Source of the DNA: Candidatus Heimdallarchaeota archaeon
Lineage (GTDB): Archaea; Asgardarchaeota; Heimdallarchaeia; Heimdallarchaeales; Kariarchaeaceae
Assembly: GCA_030149205.1 (NCBI GenBank)
Contig: JASBSB010000008.1
Span: forward strand, 1 to 64,000
DNA: 64,000 nucleotides
Direction: 5' to 3'
The notes under the pieces were generated by a model. It made no database searches, was not told the origin of the DNA, and was given only the letters and a program-made list of their open reading frames with translations. This document shows, piece by piece, positions 35,305 to 43,935 of this stretch (within the stretch, counting starts at the first letter, position 1; the number at the start of each line of letters is the position of its first letter). The position numbers were made by a program, and so were the translations under genes.

Positions 35305-35689
35305 TATACCCAACAATCCACTTTTGGTAGAGTTCAAAGGGAATATCCTCTTTCAACAGAACCTCTAAGTCCTCTTTAAATATCTCTAAATTTTCCTCTA
35401 ACTCATCTAATGGTATCTGATCCTCTGGGATTTCCATTAATTTCATAATGTCATCTCCATCAATGTGAAAAATTGGATCAATTATTTTCGTTTTTTGTAG
35501 AATCCTGTCAATTAGATCTACAAAATATTGATCTTCTAATTTTACCCAAAAGCTGTCATCCTCACAATAGATGTTGTATACCTTGTTTTTGTTCTTTTTT
35601 CGTGTTTTGTAGATGTAATTCACGGTTTCTAAAATGAATCTGTTGTACTTTATTTCTAAATTATCCACAGTTAAAGTAGATTTTTTCAA
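35291..35689 (-). CDS. Small acidic protein of unknown function upstream of Nudix gene
   Basis: 132 residues, strongly acidic in the second half ([20 protein letters not shown]). No membrane segment or recognisable motif. Its stop overlaps the Nudix start by 14 bases, so the two are translated together. Function unknown. Confidence 0.7.
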   Translation of the reverse strand: MKKSTLTVDNLEIKYNRFILETVNYIYKTRKKNKNKVYNIYCEDDSFWVKLEDQYFVDLIDRILQKTKIIDPIFHIDGDDIMKLMEIPEDQIPLDELEENLEIFKEDLEVLLKEDIPFELYQKWIVGYNEDS

Positions 35690-35821
35690 ATTTATTATAT
35701 TTGTTTGATTCAGTAATGAATTGATTAATAATGGTTAATCAAATCCAAAACTTTGAATTAAAATAATTTTTATAAATAAATTCCATAGGGATTTAGCAAC
35801 AAGAAAGCTCCTAAACCGCTA

Positions 35822-37153
35822 CTAGTTTATTCCTCGATTTTGAATAATTCTCAATCGTCGTCGCTTAGTCAATCTGGAAATAAATAACATCAGATGACCA
35901 ATTGTCCAGATGTAAATAAGTAATAGGAGGAAATACCCAATATTTCTTACAATAAATATATCAGCCAGAAAGAAAACAAACTCAAAAACATATCCTAAAG
36001 AAACAAATGCCACGTAAATAAAAACAACAATGCCTAGGATGGTAAAATATAGCAAAGCACCTAAAACCATTATATAGGTAAAGCGCTGTGCTATTGGTAA
36101 AGAAGAATTGAATATCCCCAGTTTGCGTAACTCTACCTCCAGACTTCCCATTAATTTTTCAATGACTCCTCTATTCGATGTGCTTTCGGGTACAGGGTTG
36201 TTTATTGATTTCTCTAATTGTTTCCAACCTGTTTTTCCTTTATATTTTAACAAAAAATTTATGATAAGATATAATTCAATCACTAAAAAAAACCAAAGGA
36301 TGTTTTTAAATCCGTTGTTAATAATGTTTGAGTACAAGAGGGTTGAAACTGGGGTTATTGGCTGTACTACCTCTACTGCCCCGACAATAAAATAGCACCC
36401 AAGTAACACAATTGGGTTCAGCAAATATTTTCGATCACCTTTTAAATTTGCTCTGAAAAAGATTTCTAAAACAAAACTCAAAAATAATGTGAAGGATAAT
36501 GGTGTGGCAAATTCTAAAAGATTCACGAGAATTGATTTTGCGGTATCAAACTGTGGAGGATAAAATATTATTGCTGCTAACTGAATTAATAATAACAATC
36601 CATAAAATATTCTAAGTTCAAATCGCAATACTGGAATTTTTGGGTCCGGAATTTTTGGGTCCTGAGGGGTTTTACTTACAATTTCAACTGGTTTGACAAC
36701 AGTCCTCTTTGGCTGTTTCTTCTCCAGCTCATATTTGTAAAGACCGTACACTTTGTTCAATAAATTAATTATATAAAATTGGAAAATTATGAAACCTAAA
36801 ATAAAATAACCTTGTACAAATCTTGCATACATAAAATAAGCTATGAAGAAAATTGGATAAATTGGAAAAAACAAAACTAAAATTCCAACAAATAAATAGA
36901 GAGAAAAAAGAACCATTAGAAATAACAAAAAATTATGATTTTTTTCAGAATATTTTCTTACTAATATTTCTAAAAGAAGAGCTAGAATTAAAGATAAAAA
37001 TATTGGGGTGAGATTAAAGAGAATACTAAGCCATATCGATTGACCAGGGATAAATTGAGGCATATATATCCCAACACTAAGAATTTGGAAAAAGATTAAA
37101 ATTGAATAAAATAATCGGATTTGAGTGATAAATTCTAGGTCTTTCAGCTTCAA
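35822..37153 (-). CDS. Polytopic membrane protein, unrecognised family, two repeat units
   Basis: 443 residues with about ten hydrophobic helices. Two similar halves can be seen: residues 1-140 and about 176-310. Each begins with a short basic-Tyr segment (TQIRLFYSILIFFQIL; RFELRIFYGLLLLIQL), continues with a PxF loop, and has the pair LLEILVRKYSEK and VLEIFFRANLKG after an LxLALLLE-like helix. The last 100 residues form a separate pair of helices. A Pro-rich, lysine-rich linker joins the halves. The same unit occurs in the two genes upstream (37251-38417 and 38811-39917). No transport or enzyme motif is seen. Confidence 0.72.
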   Translation of the reverse strand: MKLKDLEFITQIRLFYSILIFFQILSVGIYMPQFIPGQSIWLSILFNLTPIFLSLILALLLEILVRKYSEKNHNFLLFLMVLFSLYLFVGILVLFFPIYPIFFIAYFMYARFVQGYFILGFIIFQFYIINLLNKVYGLYKYELEKKQPKRTVVKPVEIVSKTPQDPKIPDPKIPVLRFELRIFYGLLLLIQLAAIIFYPPQFDTAKSILVNLLEFATPLSFTLFLSFVLEIFFRANLKGDRKYLLNPIVLLGCYFIVGAVEVVQPITPVSTLLYSNIINNGFKNILWFFLVIELYLIINFLLKYKGKTGWKQLEKSINNPVPESTSNRGVIEKLMGSLEVELRKLGIFNSSLPIAQRFTYIMVLGALLYFTILGIVVFIYVAFVSLGYVFEFVFFLADIFIVRNIGYFLLLLIYIWTIGHLMLFISRLTKRRRLRIIQNRGIN

Positions 37154-37250
37154 CTATACTAAAGCTTAGTTATAAAATATAAATATTTCTAATTTACAAG
37201 TGTTACAAAAACAAAATATTAGCTACATTAGTCATGAAAAATATACTACA

Positions 37251-38417
37251 TTAAATTTTTGAATGTTTGTAACCACAAACTGAACAAGAAAATGAATTTA
37301 ATTTCATGCCACAATTTTCACAAAAATTACGGGTTTGAATTTGATTCGTTTTATCTTTGCCTATTTGTATCCCTGATTTAGTTAGATCTAATGGGTTTTG
37401 GGGGTGAGATAGTAAATTACTTGAACCTCTTGGTAATTCTTCTGGATATGTAACATTTGAATCGAGATAAGTATCAATTTCGAACTCTAGGATCACTGTA
37501 ATCTTCATGGCTATGTAAACAAAATAACTAATTCCTAAAATCAGAGGTAAAAAATATACCATTGTTAGAGGTCCTGGATTAAATTGTAGAACATCTATGA
37601 GGTATCCAAATATAAACAAAAGGAACAAAACATTCATTACTTTAAAGAACTGGATTGCAAAATGGACACGTTTCTTTATACCATATACTATCAACTCTAT
37701 AAACGGAACATACAACACAATGATAATTAAAAGTATCATTTCAAAAGAGATACTCTGTCCGGTTCCACCCAATGCTGCAGCGAATGCAAAGGCTAACGCC
37801 AAGAGAAGTAAAATAAAGGCTAAAATAAGGTAATAGCTGATTCGAAAAAATAAAATTGGATATCTTATTGTCCTTTCATAGACCCCGGGAAGAACTTGAA
37901 TTGTTCCACCCGTATTTCTAAACATGCCTAAAAATCTATACAAGGAATAGGAGTAGTTTGAAAGTGATGCTTCGGTTTTTGTCATATTTGATGAAGCAGG
38001 AATTTGGTTGGGTTTTACTAATATGAGTAGGATCGTAAAAATGAACATTGCACCTAAAATAAGTGGAAATACAAATCTGTTGTTTGAGATAACCTGAGAA
38101 TAGATAAGGATTTTGAAGATTGTATTGGGATTAATAAATGACCATAACCCTACCAAATCATAACACAAAAGCACTGTTATGATGACATTATACCAATTAA
38201 TTTTATTTGTCAAAATATTTCTCACTGAAATTTCAAGTAATATTGCTACCAATAATGAAATTAAAAGCGGTATAAAGGTTAACATAACATTTGTTGTACT
38301 TAAAAATCTTGAGGAGATGTCTCTTATAAGGCTATTAGTCCCAATTAAATTAAAAGCTATATTAATAATGTATAATACACGGATATAAGCCGCTATTTGC
38401 TGAGTTTTGGTAAACAT
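37251..38417 (-). CDS. Polytopic membrane protein of the same family, with C-terminal zinc ribbon
   Basis: 388 residues. The N-terminal unit (IRVLYIINIAFNLIG and LLVAILLEISVRN) matches that of the neighbouring membrane proteins. A second set of helices starts at RYPILFFRISYYLILAFILL, and the tail carries CENCGMKLNSFSCSVCGYK, a four-cysteine zinc ribbon. The combination of membrane helices with a cytoplasmic ribbon suggests binding of a protein or nucleic acid. Function unknown. Confidence 0.72.
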   Translation of the reverse strand: MFTKTQQIAAYIRVLYIINIAFNLIGTNSLIRDISSRFLSTTNVMLTFIPLLISLLVAILLEISVRNILTNKINWYNVIITVLLCYDLVGLWSFINPNTIFKILIYSQVISNNRFVFPLILGAMFIFTILLILVKPNQIPASSNMTKTEASLSNYSYSLYRFLGMFRNTGGTIQVLPGVYERTIRYPILFFRISYYLILAFILLLLALAFAFAAALGGTGQSISFEMILLIIIVLYVPFIELIVYGIKKRVHFAIQFFKVMNVLFLLFIFGYLIDVLQFNPGPLTMVYFLPLILGISYFVYIAMKITVILEFEIDTYLDSNVTYPEELPRGSSNLLSHPQNPLDLTKSGIQIGKDKTNQIQTRNFCENCGMKLNSFSCSVCGYKHSKI

Positions 38418-38810
38418 CAGGCTGAAATTACTTACTATTTTATAAACTTAACCTAATTCAAATATTTAAAAATTATATTGAATTAGAAGTTTTTTACATA
38501 AACAATTTTATCAATATTCATTCTTCGAAACCTCTGGATGTGTGAAGATGATTGATTTGATTCAATATGAACTCTTTGGATGAATTTTATCTTTAAATAA
38601 AAAGGGGTAATTTATTCCTAAAAAGCTTGAAATGAAATTTATTTTTTGGAGAAGCAAATAAGAGAGATGATAGATTAAGCTGGGAAATTACACTCATAAT
38701 ATTACAATCAGAGGTTAAGGGTAATTCCTAATTTTATTCCAACGAATCCCTGCTCTGTTCTAAAGAACTTTATTTTACCTTTAAATGTATTCAAAAAATA
38801 AGTACAAAAT
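38418..38810. other. AT-rich intergenic region, no gene seen
   Basis: 393 bases between two minus-strand paralogs. It must contain the promoter of the gene at 37251-38417; TATA-like AT stretches are present near 38440-38490. No start codon with a following frame of more than about 30 codons and no tRNA-like structure was found. Confidence 0.4.
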
Positions 38811-39917
38811 TTAATTGAAATTAGATTGATAGTATTCAGTTGTTGATCTAAGATTGTGTTGACCCGGTATTTCTTCTAATTTTAATATTTTAGTAAAGGT
38901 TATTGTCTTATAAAGCACAACTAAAGGGAGTATCGATGTTAGAACTAAATTAATAATTCCTGAAATCAACCCATTCTGATCATACTGGATGTACCACCAT
39001 CTTGTATTCGTTATAAATTGACTTAGAAGAAAGAGAAATATTGAGCCACTAAGCAATTTAAGAAATTGAATAGTCAAATGCTTTTTATGTTTAACTCCAA
39101 AAATCAAAATCTCAATTGTTGCTATTCCAAGTAAAACAAATGGAACCCAAGCCAAGGTCATAACGATTATTATTATTATCATCACATAAATTATAGGGTC
39201 AAAATTTGAATAGATATAATTGAAAATTACATTGCCTCTCCAGTCCATATGGCCAGCCAGAATTAGCAATGCTAAAAAGTAAGCTCCACTTAAAAAAACC
39301 AAGGCTATATACGCAAATAATCTAAAAAGCAATATAAAGTTGACAATAGAATCATTATAGCTAAGATTTGATGAAATTGAATTATTAGAGAGTGTTCTCG
39401 TAAGTCTTTTGGCTACGCTGACTAAATTAGTAAGCCTACCCTTCAAACGTGTAGTTGAAATCATTGAGAGCGATACACTATTGTTTATTAAAAAATAGAA
39501 ATATAGAACTCTAGCATTGAAAAGGAAGAAAAGAATTTGCAGAAAAATACAAAATTGCTTATTTATAAGAATTATATAGGGTATGGTTAGTGTAGCCAAA
39601 TAATTCAGCCAAATTGGATGGAAAGAAAAGAAATAGATCAAACCAATTATATTTATTGATATTAAGACAACTTCGATGAACAACATCAAAAAGGTGAATC
39701 CTCTAATAACCAATTGAATCATCAGTTCTAAGAACACAGCAAGAAATATTGAAAACAGAAATGGGTATAGAGCATTGTCCCAAGGAAAGGTCAATTTAAA
39801 ATTTGAGTGAAAAAACCAACTATAAATTGGAGTACTCATGTGAGCCAAGATGTTAAGAATATAAATTGCCCTCACGTAACCAATAATCTGTTCTAACTCT
39901 TGAAACATCTCATACAA
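38811..39917 (-). CDS. Polytopic membrane protein of the same family (third paralog)
   Basis: 368 residues with about nine hydrophobic helices. The N-terminal unit repeats the family pattern: IGYVRAIYILNILAHM and IFLAVFLELMIQLVIR. The second half (NFILLFRLFAYIALVFL and so on) corresponds to the C-terminal half of the gene at 37251-38417, including the EILIFGVKHKKHLTIQFLKL block that parallels ELIVYGIKKRVHFAIQFFK there. It lacks the zinc-ribbon tail. Unknown function. Confidence 0.72.
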   Translation of the reverse strand: MYEMFQELEQIIGYVRAIYILNILAHMSTPIYSWFFHSNFKLTFPWDNALYPFLFSIFLAVFLELMIQLVIRGFTFLMLFIEVVLISINIIGLIYFFSFHPIWLNYLATLTIPYIILINKQFCIFLQILFFLFNARVLYFYFLINNSVSLSMISTTRLKGRLTNLVSVAKRLTRTLSNNSISSNLSYNDSIVNFILLFRLFAYIALVFLSGAYFLALLILAGHMDWRGNVIFNYIYSNFDPIIYVMIIIIIVMTLAWVPFVLLGIATIEILIFGVKHKKHLTIQFLKLLSGSIFLFLLSQFITNTRWWYIQYDQNGLISGIINLVLTSILPLVVLYKTITFTKILKLEEIPGQHNLRSTTEYYQSNFN

Positions 39918-39991
39918 TTTATTTTCAGAAGTTAATAAATATTTCCAATTCCATTAAACATATCTCAGAAAACTGAGGTTAATGAAAGTTT

Positions 39992-40942
39992 CTAATATAG
40001 AGAGAACCTCAAATCCTGTCCCGTTAACTCTTCTATAACATGAATGAGGTAATAATAAGTTGAGGTAAGCAAAGAATTTTGCACACCTGATTTTAGCATA
40101 TTATTAATCCTGATTACTCTATGAAGCAATCCACAAACCATAAAAAAGTCTAAATTTTCAAATTCATAGGTGGTTTTAGCGTGCTCATTATACATCTTAA
40201 GATAATTTGATATTATATGGATTGGTTGATCAACACTGATAGAAGTTAGAGCAAAACTTAGGTCATAACGAATATCCCCGATCTCTGCACCCTCATAGTC
40301 AATAGGAACCTGGGATTCTTCCCTCACTAAAATGTTAAGGGGGTGATAATCTCCGTGAAGAAAATGTAAAGAACCAGTAATCTGCAGATTATAATTTGAA
40401 TTTAACCAGCTCATCACATCAGAGGTCTGTTTTTTTGAGCGGGATTGCTTAATTTCCTTTGACAGTCTTTTTATGAGTGTTTTTGCAAAGTTAGATGGAT
40501 GTTTTTGAATATAATTGATATTTGTTCGTGGGAATAATTCCTTCCAATCTAATCCATGAAGAATTGTTAAATTTTTTAAATACTGGTGTAAATCGTGCTC
40601 TGTGAACTTCCCGCTCCTAAAATATCTCTCACCCAAAGTTCCTTCTGGAAAATACTCCAATAATAGAAACTGCGGTTTTTTCGGTTCAAAATAGTAAACT
40701 TTGGGGACTGGATATCCAACCTGATTTAATTTTGAATAGATCAAGTTTTCGTAATTTGGGTCATGATACTTATTTCCATAAAATCTAAGTACAATGGGAT
40801 GTTTCGTTGTCTGAACCAAATAGGTAGGAACTGATATTCCCCCCTCAAGTTGTTTGAAACTCATAAAATCCCCTAATTCGTTCTGCCGTAATGCATTTTT
40901 TATTTTTTCATCAATTACAAACAATAAATCATTAGTAAACAT
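39992..40942 (-). CDS. Aminoglycoside phosphotransferase (APH)-family kinase
   Basis: A small-molecule or protein kinase of the APH fold. The catalytic loop LHGDYHPLNIL is at residues 195-205, with Asp198 as likely base, and the metal-binding IDYEG is at 214-218. GGISVPTYLV forms the nucleotide loop and VLRFYG the lysine-strand equivalent. The 316-residue length is standard. It sits within a set of membrane-protein genes; whether it phosphorylates a lipid, sugar or other metabolite is unknown. Confidence 0.85.
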   Translation of the reverse strand: MFTNDLLFVIDEKIKNALRQNELGDFMSFKQLEGGISVPTYLVQTTKHPIVLRFYGNKYHDPNYENLIYSKLNQVGYPVPKVYYFEPKKPQFLLLEYFPEGTLGERYFRSGKFTEHDLHQYLKNLTILHGLDWKELFPRTNINYIQKHPSNFAKTLIKRLSKEIKQSRSKKQTSDVMSWLNSNYNLQITGSLHFLHGDYHPLNILVREESQVPIDYEGAEIGDIRYDLSFALTSISVDQPIHIISNYLKMYNEHAKTTYEFENLDFFMVCGLLHRVIRINNMLKSGVQNSLLTSTYYYLIHVIEELTGQDLRFSLY

Positions 40943-41176
40943 ACAGAATAAAAGTTAACTTCCATGAGAATAGAAACACGTGACAGTGTTTGGATATCGT
41001 GTACCAATTAAACGATATTTTTTATAAAACATCTCCTTATCACACTATCTTAATGTATTTCAAAAAACGCCAGAAGATTCAGTTTACATTTAAATTTACT
41101 ATTCAAGTATTGAAACGATTTGTTTTCTCTAAGATGATTGCAATCTACTACTTCATCCAGTCTAAAATAATAAGGT

Positions 41177-41683
41177 TCAAGATTCGCTTTTATCTTCTTT
41201 GGCTTTGCTTGATTTTCTCGAAGATTTTGAGACTGATTTGATCCCCATCGCATCATAATCAGGGAAAAATAAGACAAGGAGGAGAAGGCCTGCCAATAAA
41301 AATTCTGAGAAAAAAATCAATAACAACCATAATTGATTAAAGAACTGATTAAAGTTTGCGAAAAAATTTCTTGAGCTGTTAAATAAGGATGGATTTATGT
41401 TTATTATAAATGTCATTAACATTAAAATTAGGGAAGAGTTTCTAAACACCTCAATAATTGGTTGCTTTATGTCTAATTTTTGTGAAAAAATTAAACCAAA
41501 AACATACAAGAAAGAAACACCTATCAATGAGCCTAGGATAAATAGTGATATCCGAGCATAAAAGACAGAATTATTATTGAAACTCATGCCAAAGGCAACA
41601 AGAAATGATAACCCAATCCAAAAATAGGTTAGATTGTTCATTAATTCAAAAAATTTATCTAGAGTTGTTCTAAACATTGACAT
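41177..41683 (-). CDS. Small four-helix membrane protein of unknown function
   Basis: 168 residues with four hydrophobic helices and a charged Ser/Lys/Glu-rich cytoplasmic tail (SKSSRKSSKAKEDKSES). The organisation resembles the next gene upstream (41918-42403), though sequence identity is low. No motif is recognised. Confidence 0.65.
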   Translation of the reverse strand: MSMFRTTLDKFFELMNNLTYFWIGLSFLVAFGMSFNNNSVFYARISLFILGSLIGVSFLYVFGLIFSQKLDIKQPIIEVFRNSSLILMLMTFIININPSLFNSSRNFFANFNQFFNQLWLLLIFFSEFLLAGLLLLVLFFPDYDAMGIKSVSKSSRKSSKAKEDKSES

Positions 41684-41917
41684 ATTAACTTGACATACCC
41701 AGACAGAATATAAATATTTCGAGAAAAAATATAGTTTTTTATTTTAAAATCAACTTAATGTGATTAAATCTAAATAGAGGAGCTTTGATGGTAAAGAGCA
41801 AGATGAAATCAAAAAAATAAGAATTTCAATTTTATATGGTAATGCAGTTAGAAACCATTGGAAGCTAAGAAACATTTGAAAGAAATTCTAATGATATAGA
41901 TCACATAATCTTTTTGA

Positions 41918-42403
41918 TTAAGTCACTCGCTGAGATGTTAGGTTAGCATTCTCTCTTTGGAATAAGAAAAGGATGAATTCAGACCAATAATACATCAGAA
42001 TCCCAAACAAGAATAATCCTATAGTCGTAAGAGACATAAACACCAAATATGAAAATAATAGCTGAATAAATTCTAAACCTACTTGAAATAATATAGAAGA
42101 GCCAATATCAATGATAGATAGACCCAAGTATAGTATAATAGCATTTAATAATATTATTTCAAAAGAAATTCTTAATATATTTATTAGTTTCTCAGATTCA
42201 CTAATCACCTTAAACAACACAAATAAGAATACAAAGAGCAATCCAACCCAAAAAGAGAATATTGAGACTTGAGAAATACCGTATTCCAATTGATAGATCC
42301 TAAAGAAATATCCTAGAGAGAGGGAGAATATAATTGAAGTTGTTAACAAAACAAATACAAAGAGGTTCGAGAGCTTTCTATTGAATATTTTTTCGAATTT
42401 CAT
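41918..42403 (-). CDS. Small four-helix membrane protein of unknown function
   Basis: 161 residues, four hydrophobic helices and a short polar tail. Basic residues at the N-terminus (MKFEKIFNRKLSN) suggest a cytoplasmic N-terminus. It has a similar size and layout to the 41177-41683 gene, from which it is separated by about 230 AT-rich bases without genes. Function unknown. Confidence 0.65.
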   Translation of the reverse strand: MKFEKIFNRKLSNLFVFVLLTTSIIFSLSLGYFFRIYQLEYGISQVSIFSFWVGLLFVFLFVLFKVISESEKLINILRISFEIILLNAIILYLGLSIIDIGSSILFQVGLEFIQLLFSYLVFMSLTTIGLFLFGILMYYWSEFILFLFQRENANLTSQRVT

Positions 42404-42706
42404 TTAATCACACTTATTAATTAGAAACCTAGTTTAAAAACAGAATCACTCAAAGGGCAAAATCTGTTTAAAATTAAATGAAGCAGAAAATTTACTTTGA
42501 AAGAAGATAGTAACTGTGAATCAATTAGTCAGAATAAAGAAAAAGAAATTGGGATTTGCAACTAAATTACAATTCCAATCTATCTATTAACTAAGGCTTC
42601 CCTGTGAATTCTCCCTCTGAGAGGAATATTAATTAGTCAAAATATGATGATAAATATAATGACAGCAATATAGAAATTTTTTAAAGATTAATTTCCAATC
42701 GAGGTT
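42404..42706. other. Divergent intergenic region
   Basis: 303 AT-rich bases between a minus-strand membrane gene and the plus-strand cyclotransferase gene. TATA-like stretches occur near 42650-42675. No RNA gene or small coding region can be supported. Confidence 0.4.
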
Positions 42707-43075
42707 ATGCCTCTAGTATTGGTTTATGGAACCTTAAAAAGGGGATTACATAACCATAAAGTCTATCTATCTCCACTTCAACCGGTTTTTGATGGTGTGG
42801 TGAGGATTCCTGCAAAAATGTATACAAATGGGAGATATCCTATGCTGATCCCAGATCCAGAGCTTAACTCATTTTTTATTGAAATTTACGAAGTAACACC
42901 TCAAAAGCGAACAGAGTTAGATTCTTTGGAATTTCCATTCAACTATTTCAGGACAACAATTACATTTGACGAGTTTTCTCAACCAGTGGAGGTTTACTAT
43001 TACAAAGAACAAGTTCCACCTGAGTCATTTTATCCCTTTATCGGGGAGAACTGGAAACCAACTGAAGATTGGTAA
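42707..43075 (+). CDS. Gamma-glutamylcyclotransferase-like (AIG2/GGCT) protein
   Basis: A 122-residue small beta-barrel protein. The substrate loop VYGTLKRGLHNH at residues 6-17 is the family signature (YGTLxxG). The likely catalytic Glu is in TELDSLEFPFNY near residue 73. Relatives release 5-oxoproline from gamma-glutamyl compounds. The start ATG is at 42707. Confidence 0.87.
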   Translation: MPLVLVYGTLKRGLHNHKVYLSPLQPVFDGVVRIPAKMYTNGRYPMLIPDPELNSFFIEIYEVTPQKRTELDSLEFPFNYFRTTITFDEFSQPVEVYYYKEQVPPESFYPFIGENWKPTEDW

Positions 43076-43192
43076 ATTGACTAGTATAGACTGTTGTTGA
43101 GATATCCCAAAATTGGGCTTAAATTTCTTAAAGAATGTAACCTTTACAGAATCGTATAGATAACTTCTTTTTATTAAAAATAGAAGTCTCAC

Positions 43193-43810
43193 ATGGAGAA
43201 CCAACTTTGGGTCTTTCTGACAACCTTTGGGATAATTTTTCTTGCGGAGATCGGAGATAAAACTAACCTTGTTGCCATAAGTCTCAGTGCTGAGTCTGAA
43301 TTTCCAAAATGGGTATTGCTTGGAGGAGCTTTAGGATTAGGTTTTATTTCGGGTATTGGAGTTCTCTTCGCGGTTATTTTAGGTGATATGGTTAATGTGA
43401 AGTTTATTCCATTAATTTCAGGTTCATTGTTCCTTCTTCTTGGAATTTGGGAGTTAAAAGAGTATTTTTCAAATCACAAAAATGAACAAGATGAAAGGGA
43501 GAATACTGAGGATTTAGGTTCACAGGTGGTACAGACTTCAAGACTCAGAACTGTGTTACGTTCATTCAGTCTGATAGGCTTGGCAGAATTTGGGGACAAA
43601 AGTCAACTGTTTCTTATTACAAGCGCTCTATCATTGAATCCATTTTTCGTATTGCTAGGTGGTATTCTAGGTCTTTTCTCTGTTCTCACCTTATCAGTAA
43701 TCTTTGGCAAGGAACTCCAAAAAAGAATTCCACGACATAAACTCGAGTTAATAGTTGCAGTCTTATTTTTACTAAGTGGTCTGTTAATCCTCTCAGAATT
43801 TAGATTTTAA
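43193..43810 (+). CDS. UPF0016/GDT1-family divalent cation (Mn2+/Ca2+) transporter
   Basis: A six-helix membrane protein with the duplicated E-x-G-D-[KR]-[TS] signature: LAEIGDKTNL near residues 18-27 and LAEFGDKSQL in the second half. These Glu and Asp residues bind the transported ion in TMEM165 and Gdt1 relatives. A charged loop with many Glu and Asn residues separates the halves. Length is 205 residues, typical. It is likely involved in manganese homeostasis. Confidence 0.92.
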   Translation: MENQLWVFLTTFGIIFLAEIGDKTNLVAISLSAESEFPKWVLLGGALGLGFISGIGVLFAVILGDMVNVKFIPLISGSLFLLLGIWELKEYFSNHKNEQDERENTEDLGSQVVQTSRLRTVLRSFSLIGLAEFGDKSQLFLITSALSLNPFFVLLGGILGLFSVLTLSVIFGKELQKRIPRHKLELIVAVLFLLSGLLILSEFRF

Positions 43811-43935
43811 TAGTTGTGAAATTATATTCAATTCAAGGATTCTATAAATTTGCGTATAATTCATGCTATACGTAGAAAGTTACGGTTAAACATATTTTGA
43901 AAATTAATTAAACTTGTAGGTCACATATTATTAAT

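Noticed and set aside
38540..38700. C/D-box guide RNA in the 38.4-38.8 kb gap
   Set aside because: Weak box-C-like GATGAT motifs occur, but no correctly spaced RTGATGA and CTGA pair is present.
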